In this document: one piece after another, positions 1 to 8,655 of the stretch | Numbering within the stretch: the first letter of the stretch is position 1 | How the letters are laid out: every line of letters begins with the position of its first letter | Source: Parabacteroides sp. PM6-13 | GTDB taxonomy: Bacteria > Bacteroidota > Bacteroidia > Bacteroidales > Tannerellaceae | Length of the DNA: 64,000 bases | Direction of reading: 5' to 3' | Assembly (NCBI RefSeq): GCF_029892605.1 | Contig: NZ_JARXWF010000006.1 | Location: forward strand, 124,001-188,000 | Notes under the pieces: generated by a model | What the model saw: only the letters and a program-made list of their open reading frames with translations | Databases searched by the model: none | Told to the model about the DNA's origin: nothing | Made by a program: the position numbers and the translations under genes

Positions 1-502
1 CGCGGGAAAAGACTGTTTTTCCTGATCGATCTAAAATAATCGTCATGGGGAAACCGGATTTAATCGTTAATCGACTACTTTCCTCCCGTTCGATGGGGCA
101 TACCGGAAACGGTATATTATGCTTTTCTACACATTTCACAGCTCGCTCTTTGGGATCGACCGTAAATGACAAGAACAAGAAGGAAGGGTTCTCTTTAAAG
201 GTAAGATACAATTTCGACAAATCATCCAACTCAGCCATACAGGGCCTACAGCTTTCGAACCAAAAATTCATTAAAACGACTTTGTCATCCAACATATCCC
301 GGGTAATGGTATCCCCATCCAAAGAAACAGCCGTAAAATCCGGAAAAGGTTCTGTTTTTCTGGCTTGATGTAAGTCATTTCTTTCCGCAAAATACGCGGC
401 GAGTAGCATATTGGTTGAATCTTTCTGATTCAGATCAAACCGTTGGGCAAACAAGGTTGGGCAAATAGTCAAAGCCACAATTGCAACAATCAAATATTTC
501 AT
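1..502 (-). CDS. TlpA-like thioredoxin-fold protein (partial, runs off left edge)
   Basis: Minus-strand reading from the ATG at 502 gives 167 codons that continue past position 1, so the C-terminus is missing. Residues 1-20 form a signal peptide ending LFAQ. A redoxin domain follows, with a CRPC active site at residues 85-88 in the context NFWFESCRPCMAELDDL, and later the cis-proline-type stretch GFPMTIILDRSG. This is the layout of periplasmic TlpA/ResA-type thiol-disulfide oxidoreductases, which in Bacteroidetes act on exported proteins or in redox homeostasis. The partner substrate cannot be told from the sequence. A -7 box (TATATTTG) lies 42 nt upstream. The open frame on the opposite strand here is only the antisense of this gene. 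Confidence 0.85.
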   Translation of the reverse strand, partial: MKYLIVAIVALTICPTLFAQRFDLNQKDSTNMLLAAYFAERNDLHQARKTEPFPDFTAVSLDGDTITRDMLDDKVVLMNFWFESCRPCMAELDDLSKLYLTFKENPSFLFLSFTVDPKERAVKCVEKHNIPFPVCPIEREESSRLTIKSGFPMTIILDRSGKTVFSR

Positions 503-544
503 ACTATGTTTTCGGATAATTATTTCATCTGTTATAGAGCGCCA

Positions 545-552
545 CAAATATA
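545..552 (-). promoter_or_regulatory. Bacteroidetes -7 box for the TlpA-like gene
   Basis: TATATTTG on the minus strand matches the Bacteroidetes consensus TAnnTTTG exactly and ends 42 nt before the start codon. No well-spaced TTTG -33 element is obvious; the nearest is about 24 nt upstream. Confidence 0.5.
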
Positions 553-620
553 GGTCAAGCGATTTGACTTGTTGCCCAAATCGCGGGATTTTTATTCCCG
601 TTTCCCTACCGTTTTTTTTA

Positions 621-667
621 TTCTCACCCGCATGAGAAAAAATTCTCATGCGGGTGAGAATTTTTTT
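621..667 (+). terminator. Perfect 18-bp hairpin followed by a T-run
   Basis: An 18-nt arm (621-638) is repeated exactly as its reverse complement (643-660) around an AAAA loop, and seven T follow on the plus strand. It lies between the stop of the YqaA-type gene (713, minus) and the start of the TlpA-like gene (502, minus). The T-run is on the strand with no obvious upstream gene; on the minus strand the stem is followed by A residues. It may still serve to separate the two minus-strand genes. Confidence 0.6.
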
Positions 668-712
668 GCACGGTTTTTAAAGGGGTGAGAAAAATGCGAT
701 TTCAGGGTTCTA

Positions 713-1171
713 TCACACCAATTCCGTCAGTTCCCCCAAAGCGGCTTTTAGAATAAATGTCCAAATAAAAAAACGAAAGAAGCAGCCAATTAGCATAAGC
801 GTAGCGGCCGTTTTAGGTTTTACCTTGTAAAAGCCCAGGGTAAAGATCGACATACTGCCCAGGAAAGGAATCCAGGCGAAGAGAGCTACCCACACCCCAT
901 ATTTGTCAATATATTTCTTTTGTTTTTCAATACTTGTCTTCTTCACTTTCAGCCGCTCCAACCACTCCAGTTTACCCAGCCAGCCAATACCGTAAGAGGT
1001 CATACTACCCAACCAGTATCCGATGGTTCCAATAATCAGGCATGCCCAGGCATCGCCTCCGGCCAGTAGCATCCCGATCAGAAACACATCCGAACTGACC
1101 GGAATAAAACTACCGGCCAAACAGCATCCGATAAAAAGACCTACATAGCCTAAATTGAGCAGCCACTCCAT
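713..1171 (-). CDS. YqaA/DedA-family (SNARE-associated) inner-membrane protein
   Basis: A protein of 152 residues with four to five hydrophobic segments and few soluble stretches. The N-terminal half carries the family's re-entrant signature (GCCLAGSFIPVSSDVFLIG, then GTIGYWLGSMTSYGIGW), and the middle has the charged loop KKQKKYIDKYGVW-type followed by WIPFLGS. The length fits the short YqaA branch (COG1238) rather than full DedA proteins of about 200 residues. DedA relatives are linked to membrane lipid transport and proton-dependent homeostasis; the exact role here is inference. It is a single gene, divergent from the glycosidase gene at 1321. Confidence 0.8.
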   Translation of the reverse strand: MEWLLNLGYVGLFIGCCLAGSFIPVSSDVFLIGMLLAGGDAWACLIIGTIGYWLGSMTSYGIGWLGKLEWLERLKVKKTSIEKQKKYIDKYGVWVALFAWIPFLGSMSIFTLGFYKVKPKTAATLMLIGCFFRFFIWTFILKAALGELTELV

Positions 1172-1274
1172 GTTTCTTGTCGCTTATTCTATTTTTCGCG
1201 CAAGTTACAACATTTAAATGCATCATTTTACAGGTAATTGTACATATTTACGTGTCGTGATTTGGGGTTTAGCT

Positions 1275-1282
1275 TACTTTTG
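1275..1282 (+). promoter_or_regulatory. -7 box for the glycosidase/GH105/GH28 operon
   Basis: TACTTTTG matches TAnnTTTG and ends 38 nt before the ATG at 1321. The upstream -33 element is not clear. Confidence 0.45.
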
Positions 1283-1320
1283 TATTCTTCAACGAAAACT
1301 ACATAAAAGAAGAAATACAA

Positions 1321-3465
1321 ATGAAGAAAAAACTGAATGTAACAAAATGGATGGTGGGCGTTAGCGCACTCTTCCTATTGGCCTGTACGGAAAAGGCACC
1401 CGAGAAAATCGATCGCTATGCTCTGGTAGAGCGAAACAACCCACATGTAACAGAATTTGAAGAACTATCCTCCCTGTCGGTCGGGAATGGAAATTTCGCG
1501 GTAACGGTGGATGCCACTGGCTTGCAGACCTTCCCGGAACTATACACAGCCGGTGTTCCCCTGGGGACACAATCGCAATGGGGCTGGCATAGCTTTCCGA
1601 ATACGGAAAAGCTAACCCCTGAAGAGACATTGAAAAACTATAACTTCCGGGGATGGGATGAGCCTTACGCGGTACAATTTAATGACCCGGGACGTCCACA
1701 AGATGCTGCCAACTATTTCCGGATCAATCCGCATCGCTTGCATCTGGGCTATATCGGGTTGGAACTGACGGATGAGAATGGTCAAAAGCTGAAAGCAGAT
1801 GCCATTCGCTCCATTGATCAGGAACTGAATCTCTGGGATGGACGAATCGACAGCCGCTTCTCTATTGGCAGCGACTCCGCTTGTGTAAAAACCGTCGTAG
1901 ACCCGGTGAAAGACCGCTTAGCAGCTGAGGTAAGCTCCGCACTGATTGGTAAAGGAAGAATGCAGTTGAACCTTCGTTTCCCCTACCCGACCGGACAACA
2001 TGCCGACGATGCCACAGACTGGAATTCTCCGCAAAAGCATAAAACAGAGATTGTTTCCCAAGACGAATCCTCATTCGTATTGAAAAGAACATTGGACGAA
2101 ACGGTCTATTATCTGACTGTTACCTACAGCGGAAAAGCGACTGTAACAGAGAAGGAGGCTCATTATTTCGTTATTACTCCCGAAGCAGATAATTTCCATA
2201 TTGCCTGTGAATTCACTGATAAGAGTCCGGCAAATAAAGTATCCACAGTAGAGGAAACCTTTACCGCCTCGGCGGCCTACTGGCAGGATTTCTGGCAAAG
2301 AGGGGGTGCTATTGATTTCTCTCGTTGCACGGACGAGCGCGCATCGGAACTGGAACGCCGTATCCTGCTTTCACAATACATCATGGCCATACAGTCGGCC
2401 GGTATGTATCCTCCGCAGGAGACCGGATTGACCTATAACAGCTGGTTTGGGAAGTTCCACCTGGAAATGCATTGGTGGCACGCGGTTCATTTTGCTTTAT
2501 GGAACAGAGCTGACCTGTTGGAAAGAAGCATGGACTGGTATGCACAGGCTTATCCTGTGGCAAAGAGTATCGCTGAGCGACAGGGATTCAAAGGCGCCCG
2601 TTGGATGAAGATGACAGATCCTTCGGCTATGGAAGCGCCCTCCAAAGTGGGTTCATTCCTGATTTGGCAACAGCCCCATTTTATCTATATGGCCGAACTG
2701 ATCTACCGCAATAATCCTTCACAGGAGGTGATTGATAAGTATGCTTTTCTGGTAAACGAAACAGCCGAATTCATGGCTTCATTCGCCACGTATGATGAAC
2801 TGGAAGGGCGTTATATCCTGAAGGGTATTATCCCTGCACAGGAGACCCTAAGAGCATCGGAAACCATCAATCCTCCTTTTGAATTATCCTATTGGCATTA
2901 CGCCATGTCGGTTGCCCAGCAATGGAGAGAACGTGAAGGCAAAAAACGCAAACCGCAATGGGATGAACTTATTGACAAACTATCGCCTCTGGCTTATCAG
3001 GATGGATTGTATCTGGCTTCGGAAGATGCCGTCGATACCTACATCGATATTCGCTTCACGTCTGATCATCCGGCCATATTAGGTGCGTTGGGTATATTGC
3101 CGCAGTGCAAACTGGTACGTCCGGATTATATGAAGAATACGCTCAACTGGATATGGGACAACTGGAACTGGGGGAAAACATGGGGATGGGATTACCCGAT
3201 GACCGCTATGAGTGCTGCCCGTCTGGGTGATCCGGAGAAGGCGGTAGGTGCTCTGTTGATGGATAAGCGTACCAATACCTATCTGGTGAATGGGCATAAC
3301 TACCAGGATTCCCGCTTGCGTATCTATCTTCCGGGTAATGGAGGATTATTGACCGCTGCCGCTATGATGTGTGCCGGTTGGGATGGCAACACAGTGAAAA
3401 ATCCGGGATTCCCCAAAGACGGTACCTGGAATGTGGTGTGGGAAGATTTGCAACCTATGCCGTAA
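1321..3465 (+). CDS. Lipoprotein with six-hairpin (alpha/alpha)6 glycosidase-like fold, family unassigned
   Basis: 714 residues. The signal peptide ends in a lipobox (LLAC, Cys22), so the mature protein is lipid-anchored, probably on the cell surface or in the periplasm. Residues ~35-320 look like the beta-sandwich domain that precedes the catalytic barrel in GH65/GH95-like enzymes (SVGNGNFAVTVDATGLQ near the N-terminus). Residues ~340-700 are rich in Trp and His and helical, with LEMHWWHAVHFALWNR resembling the catalytic-barrel core of six-hairpin glycosidases. First gene of a plus-strand operon with a GH105 and a GH28, which suggests it works on pectin-derived or other uronic-acid-containing glycan. 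I cannot assign a CAZy family with confidence, and the substrate is not known from sequence. Confidence 0.65.
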   Translation: MKKKLNVTKWMVGVSALFLLACTEKAPEKIDRYALVERNNPHVTEFEELSSLSVGNGNFAVTVDATGLQTFPELYTAGVPLGTQSQWGWHSFPNTEKLTPEETLKNYNFRGWDEPYAVQFNDPGRPQDAANYFRINPHRLHLGYIGLELTDENGQKLKADAIRSIDQELNLWDGRIDSRFSIGSDSACVKTVVDPVKDRLAAEVSSALIGKGRMQLNLRFPYPTGQHADDATDWNSPQKHKTEIVSQDESSFVLKRTLDETVYYLTVTYSGKATVTEKEAHYFVITPEADNFHIACEFTDKSPANKVSTVEETFTASAAYWQDFWQRGGAIDFSRCTDERASELERRILLSQYIMAIQSAGMYPPQETGLTYNSWFGKFHLEMHWWHAVHFALWNRADLLERSMDWYAQAYPVAKSIAERQGFKGARWMKMTDPSAMEAPSKVGSFLIWQQPHFIYMAELIYRNNPSQEVIDKYAFLVNETAEFMASFATYDELEGRYILKGIIPAQETLRASETINPPFELSYWHYAMSVAQQWREREGKKRKPQWDELIDKLSPLAYQDGLYLASEDAVDTYIDIRFTSDHPAILGALGILPQCKLVRPDYMKNTLNWIWDNWNWGKTWGWDYPMTAMSAARLGDPEKAVGALLMDKRTNTYLVNGHNYQDSRLRIYLPGNGGLLTAAAMMCAGWDGNTVKNPGFPKDGTWNVVWEDLQPMP

Positions 3466-3515
3466 GCAACTGAGAGAAGAATAAACAAAGTAAATATTCA
3501 AAAGCAATAGATAGT

Positions 3516-4673
3516 ATGAAACGACAGATATGGTTAATAGGACTATTCGTATTGGCCACATTCACTATGAATGCCCAGAAAACTGCCATTCACTTTACCG
3601 AGTCGGAAATGAAACGGTTCCCCGAAGCCTGGCAACTGGATCATGGCAAACGCCTTTATTTCGGATATGGACAGGGGTTAGGATGCCGTGCGATGCTCAA
3701 GGTATGGGAGAAGACAAACGATGACAAGTTCCTGAACTATGTGATTGCATGGGCTGATACCATCATCAATGAGCAGGGCGAGATTCATCTGTACGATGTA
3801 GCCACCTATAATATTGATTACATCAACTCCGGAAAGGTGTTGTTCGAAGTCTACAAGCAGACCGGAGACGAGAAATACCGCCTGGCAATGGATCGGCTGG
3901 TTGCCCAGATGAAGGTACATCCCCGCACCCATGAGGGGGCTTTCTGGCATAAATTGATCTATCCCCATCAGGTATGGCTCGATGGACTCTATATGGGTTC
4001 TCCTTTTCTGGCGGAATATGCTGTCACCTTCGATCAGCCACAATGGATCGATGATGTAGTGAATCAATTTATTGTTTGTGCCCGACACACCTATGATGCC
4101 CAAACTGGACTCTATTACCATGCCTGGGATGAGAGCAAAAACCAACGCTGGGCCAATAAAGAGACCGGACAGTCGCCTAATTTCTGGGGACGGAGCATTG
4201 GTTGGTGGTTTATGGCTTTGGTAGATGTTCTCGACTTTATCCCGCTCGATCATCCACAGCGTCCGGAACTTATCCGCATGATCGAAGGATTAGCAGAGAC
4301 ACTTCCCCGCTACCAGGATAAAACGGGACTATGGTACCAGGTGGTCGACAAGGGTGATAAGGCGGGCAATTACCTGGAGGCATCTGTCTCCTCCATGTTT
4401 ATGTATGCCTATGCAAAGGCGGTAAACAAAGGATATATCAATCAAAAATACCGGAAGATAGCCGAAAAGGCGTACGATGGATTGATGAATACGCTTATCG
4501 TGACCAACGATGACGGCACACTGACATTGACACAATGTTGCGCTGTGGGTGGCTTAGGGGGAAACCCTTACCGTGATGGTAGTTTTGAATACTATATCAA
4601 TGAGCGTATCCGTGAGAATGATGCCAAGGCAAATGGTCCCTTTATTATGGGTTGCCTGGAGTTAAACAAATAA
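3516..4673 (+). CDS. GH105 unsaturated rhamnogalacturonyl hydrolase-like protein
   Basis: 385 residues with an N-terminal signal peptide ending MNAQ. The (alpha/alpha)6 barrel shows the GH105/GH88 hallmark VWLDGLYMGSPF with the presumed catalytic Asp at residue 156, then FWGRSIGWWFMALVDVLD and a C-terminal GGNPYRDGSFEYYI. Enzymes of this family (YteR, YesR) remove the 4,5-unsaturated uronic acid left at the non-reducing end by polysaccharide lyases. It starts 50 nt after the glycosidase gene and is followed after 20 nt by the GH28 gene, so all three are probably one transcript. A lyase that could make its substrate (PL8) is encoded on the facing operon. Confidence 0.9.
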   Translation: MKRQIWLIGLFVLATFTMNAQKTAIHFTESEMKRFPEAWQLDHGKRLYFGYGQGLGCRAMLKVWEKTNDDKFLNYVIAWADTIINEQGEIHLYDVATYNIDYINSGKVLFEVYKQTGDEKYRLAMDRLVAQMKVHPRTHEGAFWHKLIYPHQVWLDGLYMGSPFLAEYAVTFDQPQWIDDVVNQFIVCARHTYDAQTGLYYHAWDESKNQRWANKETGQSPNFWGRSIGWWFMALVDVLDFIPLDHPQRPELIRMIEGLAETLPRYQDKTGLWYQVVDKGDKAGNYLEASVSSMFMYAYAKAVNKGYINQKYRKIAEKAYDGLMNTLIVTNDDGTLTLTQCCAVGGLGGNPYRDGSFEYYINERIRENDAKANGPFIMGCLELNK

Positions 4674-4693
4674 TGTATCTCAAAAAAAACAAT

Positions 4694-6379
4694 ATGAAAA
4701 AGATACACTTTATGATGGCAGCCCTAATGATGCTGGCCTGCCTTTCATGCGAAAAGAATACATCGGATAGTCCGTATGCTTATCTATACAAAGAGCTGCC
4801 GTTTGATATGCCGGTCATAGCGCCTCCTGTTTTTCCTGATTACACGGTTTCTGTTTCCGAATTCGGCGGCGTTGGGGATGGCATTAACCTGGAGACAGCG
4901 GCTTTTGCACGGGCTATCGATCACCTGTCGGAGCGCGGAGGAGGACGGCTTGTTGTGCCTGCGGGTGTTTGGTTTACCGGCCCTATTGTATTGAAAAGTA
5001 ATATCAACCTACACCTGGAAGATAGAGCGATTATTCTCTTTTCCCCGGATAAAGATTTATATCCATTGGTAGAAACCTCTTTTGAAGGGCTGGACACCTA
5101 TCGTTGCCAATCACCTCTTTCCGGAAGAAACCTGAAGAATATCGCTATTACGGGCCAGGGAGCCATCGATGGAAACGGTCATTACTGGCGTCCGCTGAAG
5201 AGGGATAAGGTTACAGAAAGTGTATGGAAAAAGACCATAGCCAGAGGAGGCGTATTCAAACGGGATGATTATTGGATGCCTTCGGCGGCCTATCTGCATG
5301 GCGATACGACCAGTAATATGAATGTGCCGCAAAACCTTCAAACTCCCGAAGAGTGGCAGGCCTTGCGCGACTTCCTTCGTCCGGTTATGGTTAGCCTGAT
5401 TGACTGCAAAAATGTATTCCTGCAAGGGGTGATTTTCCAGAACTCACCGGCTTGGAATATCCATCCGTTAATGTGCGAAAATATCATTATTGACGACGTA
5501 CAGGTGCGCAATCCATCCTATGCCCAAAACGGCGATGGGCTGGATCTGGAATCGTGCAAGAATACCATTGTGGTCAATAGTACCTTTGATGTAGGTGACG
5601 ATGGCATCTGTATCAAATCAGGTAAAGATGAAGACGGACGCAAACGGGGCCGCCCTTGTGAGAACCTGATCGTACGCAACTGTACCGTGTTTAAAGGCCA
5701 TGGTGGCTTTGTTGTCGGAAGTGAAATGTCCGGAGGCGTAAAAAATGTCTCGGTTTCTCATTGTCAGTTTTTAGGCACCGACGTTGGCTTGCGATTCAAA
5801 AGCCGACGCGGACGCGGAGGCGTGGTGGAGAATATCCATATATCACATATCAGCATGTTTGATATAGCTACCGAACCTGTTTTATTCAATCTTTATTATG
5901 GCGGAAAATCAGCCGTAGAAACCCTGGAAGATAACGATCAGCCGGAAGCCTTGAAAGAGATCATCCCTCCGGTAGACGAGACCACCCCGGCATTCAAAGA
6001 TATCTATATCCGGGATGTTGTGTGTCATAACGCGCGTCGTGCCATGTATTTCTACGGATTGCCCGAACAGATGATCAACAATATACAAATAGAAAATTTC
6101 ATTGTTCATTCCAAGGTGGGCGCGGAATTGATAGAGTCTGAAAACATCAGCCTAAAGAATGTGCAGATCTATGCAGAGACAGCTCCGGCTATTCTTTTCA
6201 ACAATGTAAAGAACGTTGCGATAGAAGGATTCGAAACAGACCCGTCTTTGGAAACGATTTTTGCCGTAGGCGGCACAAGAACAGAGCAGATACGTATCGC
6301 TACGCCCTATGGAAAAGAAAAACTGAAGGTAGCCTCTAACCTTGATTCGGAGACAGTGACGTTGCTTAGTAATCCCTAA
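4694..6379 (+). CDS. GH28 polygalacturonase-family lipoprotein
   Basis: 561 residues from the ATG at 4694, preferred over the in-frame upstream ATG at 4652 because it directly opens a lipoprotein signal (LAC at Cys16 or LSC at Cys19) and lies 20 nt after the GH105 stop. The right-handed beta-helix carries the GH28 active-site motifs: NGDGLD (Asn279, Asp281), GDDGICIKSG (Asp302, Asp303), GHGG (His336) and RFKSRRGRGG with the substrate-binding Arg and Lys. The N-terminal YTVSVSEFGGVGDG is the usual pectate-lyase-type opening. It hydrolyses galacturonic acid linkages in pectin. Its stop codon overlaps the stop of the convergent PL8 gene. Confidence 0.92.
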   Translation: MKKIHFMMAALMMLACLSCEKNTSDSPYAYLYKELPFDMPVIAPPVFPDYTVSVSEFGGVGDGINLETAAFARAIDHLSERGGGRLVVPAGVWFTGPIVLKSNINLHLEDRAIILFSPDKDLYPLVETSFEGLDTYRCQSPLSGRNLKNIAITGQGAIDGNGHYWRPLKRDKVTESVWKKTIARGGVFKRDDYWMPSAAYLHGDTTSNMNVPQNLQTPEEWQALRDFLRPVMVSLIDCKNVFLQGVIFQNSPAWNIHPLMCENIIIDDVQVRNPSYAQNGDGLDLESCKNTIVVNSTFDVGDDGICIKSGKDEDGRKRGRPCENLIVRNCTVFKGHGGFVVGSEMSGGVKNVSVSHCQFLGTDVGLRFKSRRGRGGVVENIHISHISMFDIATEPVLFNLYYGGKSAVETLEDNDQPEALKEIIPPVDETTPAFKDIYIRDVVCHNARRAMYFYGLPEQMINNIQIENFIVHSKVGAELIESENISLKNVQIYAETAPAILFNNVKNVAIEGFETDPSLETIFAVGGTRTEQIRIATPYGKEKLKVASNLDSETVTLLSNP

Positions 6380-8577
6380 TCTGTTTGGAGCGGAAAACAA
6401 TAAGTAGCTCCTTTCGTGTGAGGCGAGGAGGAGAAGGTACAAAGGAAGTTCTCGGCAGCAATGCCGGGAACTTTTATTTTCAGCGCAATTGTCTGTCGCG
6501 TTTGTGAAAGATCGGCCACATGCAGCTGTCCTTTACCTGTACCTATTCCCTTTAGCTGCAACGCACATGGCGCATCGACTGTGATAGACATATCTTTGTA
6601 AGTAAACATTCCCGCTTCCCAGCAAATAACCTGTAAGATATTCAACCCTGCATGATAGACCGCTTGCCAGGCATTCGTATTGGCAACGATTTGTATATTG
6701 TCTACCGGGTAGTTCATCATTTCCGATGGCTGTTGAATTCCCGGTATAAGGATATAACTATATTGCTCGTTTTCGGGCTGTATACCATGATCGATCCACA
6801 GCGTAAAGACCTCTTTTTGTAAAGTATCTTGAGGAAGGTTATTATTTATGCTAAACCAGCTTCCCTGCTGTTCCTGTAGCGATAAGCCGACGTCTCCCCC
6901 ATTAGGGAAGTAATATCCCACATTCCCATGCCATACCCAATTGATATCATCTTTATAACGATAGGCACCGGGAGACAGGGCTTGCAGCCTGTCTTCCCGG
7001 TTGATATACACCTCACCCTTCAACAGACATTGGTTAAGGGTCGTATTTATGGTGTGTTCATTAGCCGAGCAAATGTTTGTACCCAGGCAAACAATCTCCT
7101 CATCAAATAGGAACCAGGCTTTTTGTGCGGCGCTGTGGATGTTTTCATAGGCATCTTGGTATTTATAGGCAACAGCAGCATAGAGGCTATCCGATACACC
7201 TCCGACAAACGCTGAGGTGCCTTTGGTAATATAACTCGGAGCAATTGGGATCTCTATCAGTTCTGGGGAAGTGACTCCCGGTATTTTAGCCCAATTCCAC
7301 ACAGGAAAAATATCCGTGTACTCATGACCAGTAACCTGAATGCTATTGGCTCCGTCTGAAAGGAAATACTGCTTAAAGCCTTCGCCATTGCCAATGCCCT
7401 GTTCATTTCTTGCTGTACGATTCGATACGGTTCGGATATCAAAGGTATATTTCTCTCTTTGATGGAGTGTATAGTCTGAGCGATAATAGTGACGATTAAA
7501 AGGGATCAGATGGTAGCCCGGCTGTTCGCTGTTGCCGATACGCGCAATGGCTTGGAGATATTCCTCATTATGTGCAGCATCGATGACTGATAGTTTTTCC
7601 AAAAGAGGGATGAGCTCTCGTTGCGACAGGGCATTCAGACGCGTCACGCCACGTCCTAAGACATTGTACGACATGCTCTCGCCCCGAATCGTTGGCAGAA
7701 AGGTCTCCCGAACGAATTTGCTTAGAACAAAAAGCCTTTCCCCTGCCAGGGCGTATGCTGTGTCCACAAATAGTATGGCAATATCGACTACCCCTTTGAT
7801 CATAGCCGTGCCATAACCACCGATATACAACTGCGGGCCATGTTGCATATAGGAATTATCATATTGGATACCCTCACGCATGGTATAAGATAATGAAGAA
7901 TAGATCTCAGTCAAGGCCTCTTTCAACAATGTGGTGTCTTTGGTTAGGCAGGCTCTGTACATAAAATGGAGCGCGACATCTACCTTGTTCGCTCCGGCTT
8001 GTCTCTTCGGATCACCATTCTCAAAAGCCATTCTGTTAAGCAATTTGTCTAACAGGTCGGCCGGCAATCGCTTCTTCCCCTTTTCTAATACCAACAAGAT
8101 CTTACCCATTCTTTGGGGAGCACCTATTTCGTTTTGCCACCAGTTGTCACTTCGCGGGTTCTCTGCATGCCAATAGGCTAAGGCCTTTTCAATTTTCTTC
8201 TGTAAAGTTTGGTTCTCAAAATAGAGACTACCTTCAGTTGTGTAAGCTAAACTCATCTGCAAAATATTGTCCAGATGTTGGAGCGGTGGCCAGACGGTTC
8301 TGTCTCTTCTGGTATAATCTATATGATTGAAAGTCCCCTCCTCCCGGTAGATTGTCAGGATGTCGGTCGTTAGCGAGTCTAATTCTGGTAGGGATTGTAC
8401 AGTAGCGGTTTTGATTTCCTGTCTTATTTTTTCATTTATGTTTTGGAATAGATCCTCATGGGTGCTGTTCGATGCGAAAAGACTATCACTAAAACAAGAC
8501 AACAAGAAAAGAAAGATCATAGATCCGGGGAAATAGAATCTTCGAAAATTGTGTAAATGATATGATGTCTTTAGCAT
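6376..8577 (-). CDS. PL8-family polysaccharide lyase, chondroitinase-AC-like
   Basis: 733 residues with an N-terminal hydrophobic export signal. The alpha/alpha toroid contains NWWQNEIGAPQ at ~146-155, GANK with the catalytic Asn197, YMQHGPQLYIGGYG with His246 and Tyr255, and GRGVTR with Arg309 and Arg313: the Asn/His/Tyr/Arg set of PL8 lyases, most like Pedobacter chondroitinase AC. A C-terminal beta-sandwich region follows. Known members cleave chondroitin, hyaluronan, xanthan or similar uronate polymers by beta-elimination, giving an unsaturated end that GH88/GH105 enzymes remove. Third gene after susC and susD on the minus strand, separated from susD by a hairpin. No sulfatase is nearby, so sulfated chondroitin is not an obvious substrate; the true substrate is unresolved. 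Confidence 0.85.
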   Translation of the reverse strand: MLKTSYHLHNFRRFYFPGSMIFLFLLSCFSDSLFASNSTHEDLFQNINEKIRQEIKTATVQSLPELDSLTTDILTIYREEGTFNHIDYTRRDRTVWPPLQHLDNILQMSLAYTTEGSLYFENQTLQKKIEKALAYWHAENPRSDNWWQNEIGAPQRMGKILLVLEKGKKRLPADLLDKLLNRMAFENGDPKRQAGANKVDVALHFMYRACLTKDTTLLKEALTEIYSSLSYTMREGIQYDNSYMQHGPQLYIGGYGTAMIKGVVDIAILFVDTAYALAGERLFVLSKFVRETFLPTIRGESMSYNVLGRGVTRLNALSQRELIPLLEKLSVIDAAHNEEYLQAIARIGNSEQPGYHLIPFNRHYYRSDYTLHQREKYTFDIRTVSNRTARNEQGIGNGEGFKQYFLSDGANSIQVTGHEYTDIFPVWNWAKIPGVTSPELIEIPIAPSYITKGTSAFVGGVSDSLYAAVAYKYQDAYENIHSAAQKAWFLFDEEIVCLGTNICSANEHTINTTLNQCLLKGEVYINREDRLQALSPGAYRYKDDINWVWHGNVGYYFPNGGDVGLSLQEQQGSWFSINNNLPQDTLQKEVFTLWIDHGIQPENEQYSYILIPGIQQPSEMMNYPVDNIQIVANTNAWQAVYHAGLNILQVICWEAGMFTYKDMSITVDAPCALQLKGIGTGKGQLHVADLSQTRQTIALKIKVPGIAAENFLCTFSSSPHTKGATYCFPLQTD
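6446..6480 (+). terminator. Rho-independent terminator of the plus-strand enzyme operon, inside the PL8 coding end
   Basis: Arm 6446-6457 pairs with 6462-6473 over 12 bp with one G-U wobble, closed by a GCAA tetraloop, and TTATTTT follows. It lies 67 nt past the GH28 stop, on the antisense strand of the last codons of the PL8 gene. Confidence 0.75.
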
Positions 8578-8597
8578 GATAAATAGCGTCTCTAATG

Positions 8598-8641
8598 TAT
8601 AAAATTATCTCTAAAGCGACAGATTACTATCGCTTTAGAGA
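8598..8641 (-). terminator. Hairpin between susD and the PL8 lyase gene
   Basis: A perfect 12-bp stem (8608-8619 with 8630-8641, 10-nt loop) is followed on the minus strand by TAATTTTATA. It sits just after the SusD stop codon and before the PL8 start, so it probably ends or attenuates transcripts coming from susCD. Confidence 0.7.
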
Positions 8642-8655
8642 CATAAAGACAGAAA

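Noticed and set aside
45-368. Plus-strand open frame of 107 codons at the left edge
   Set aside because: It is antisense to the TlpA-like gene, whose CxxC site and signal peptide are clear on the minus strand.
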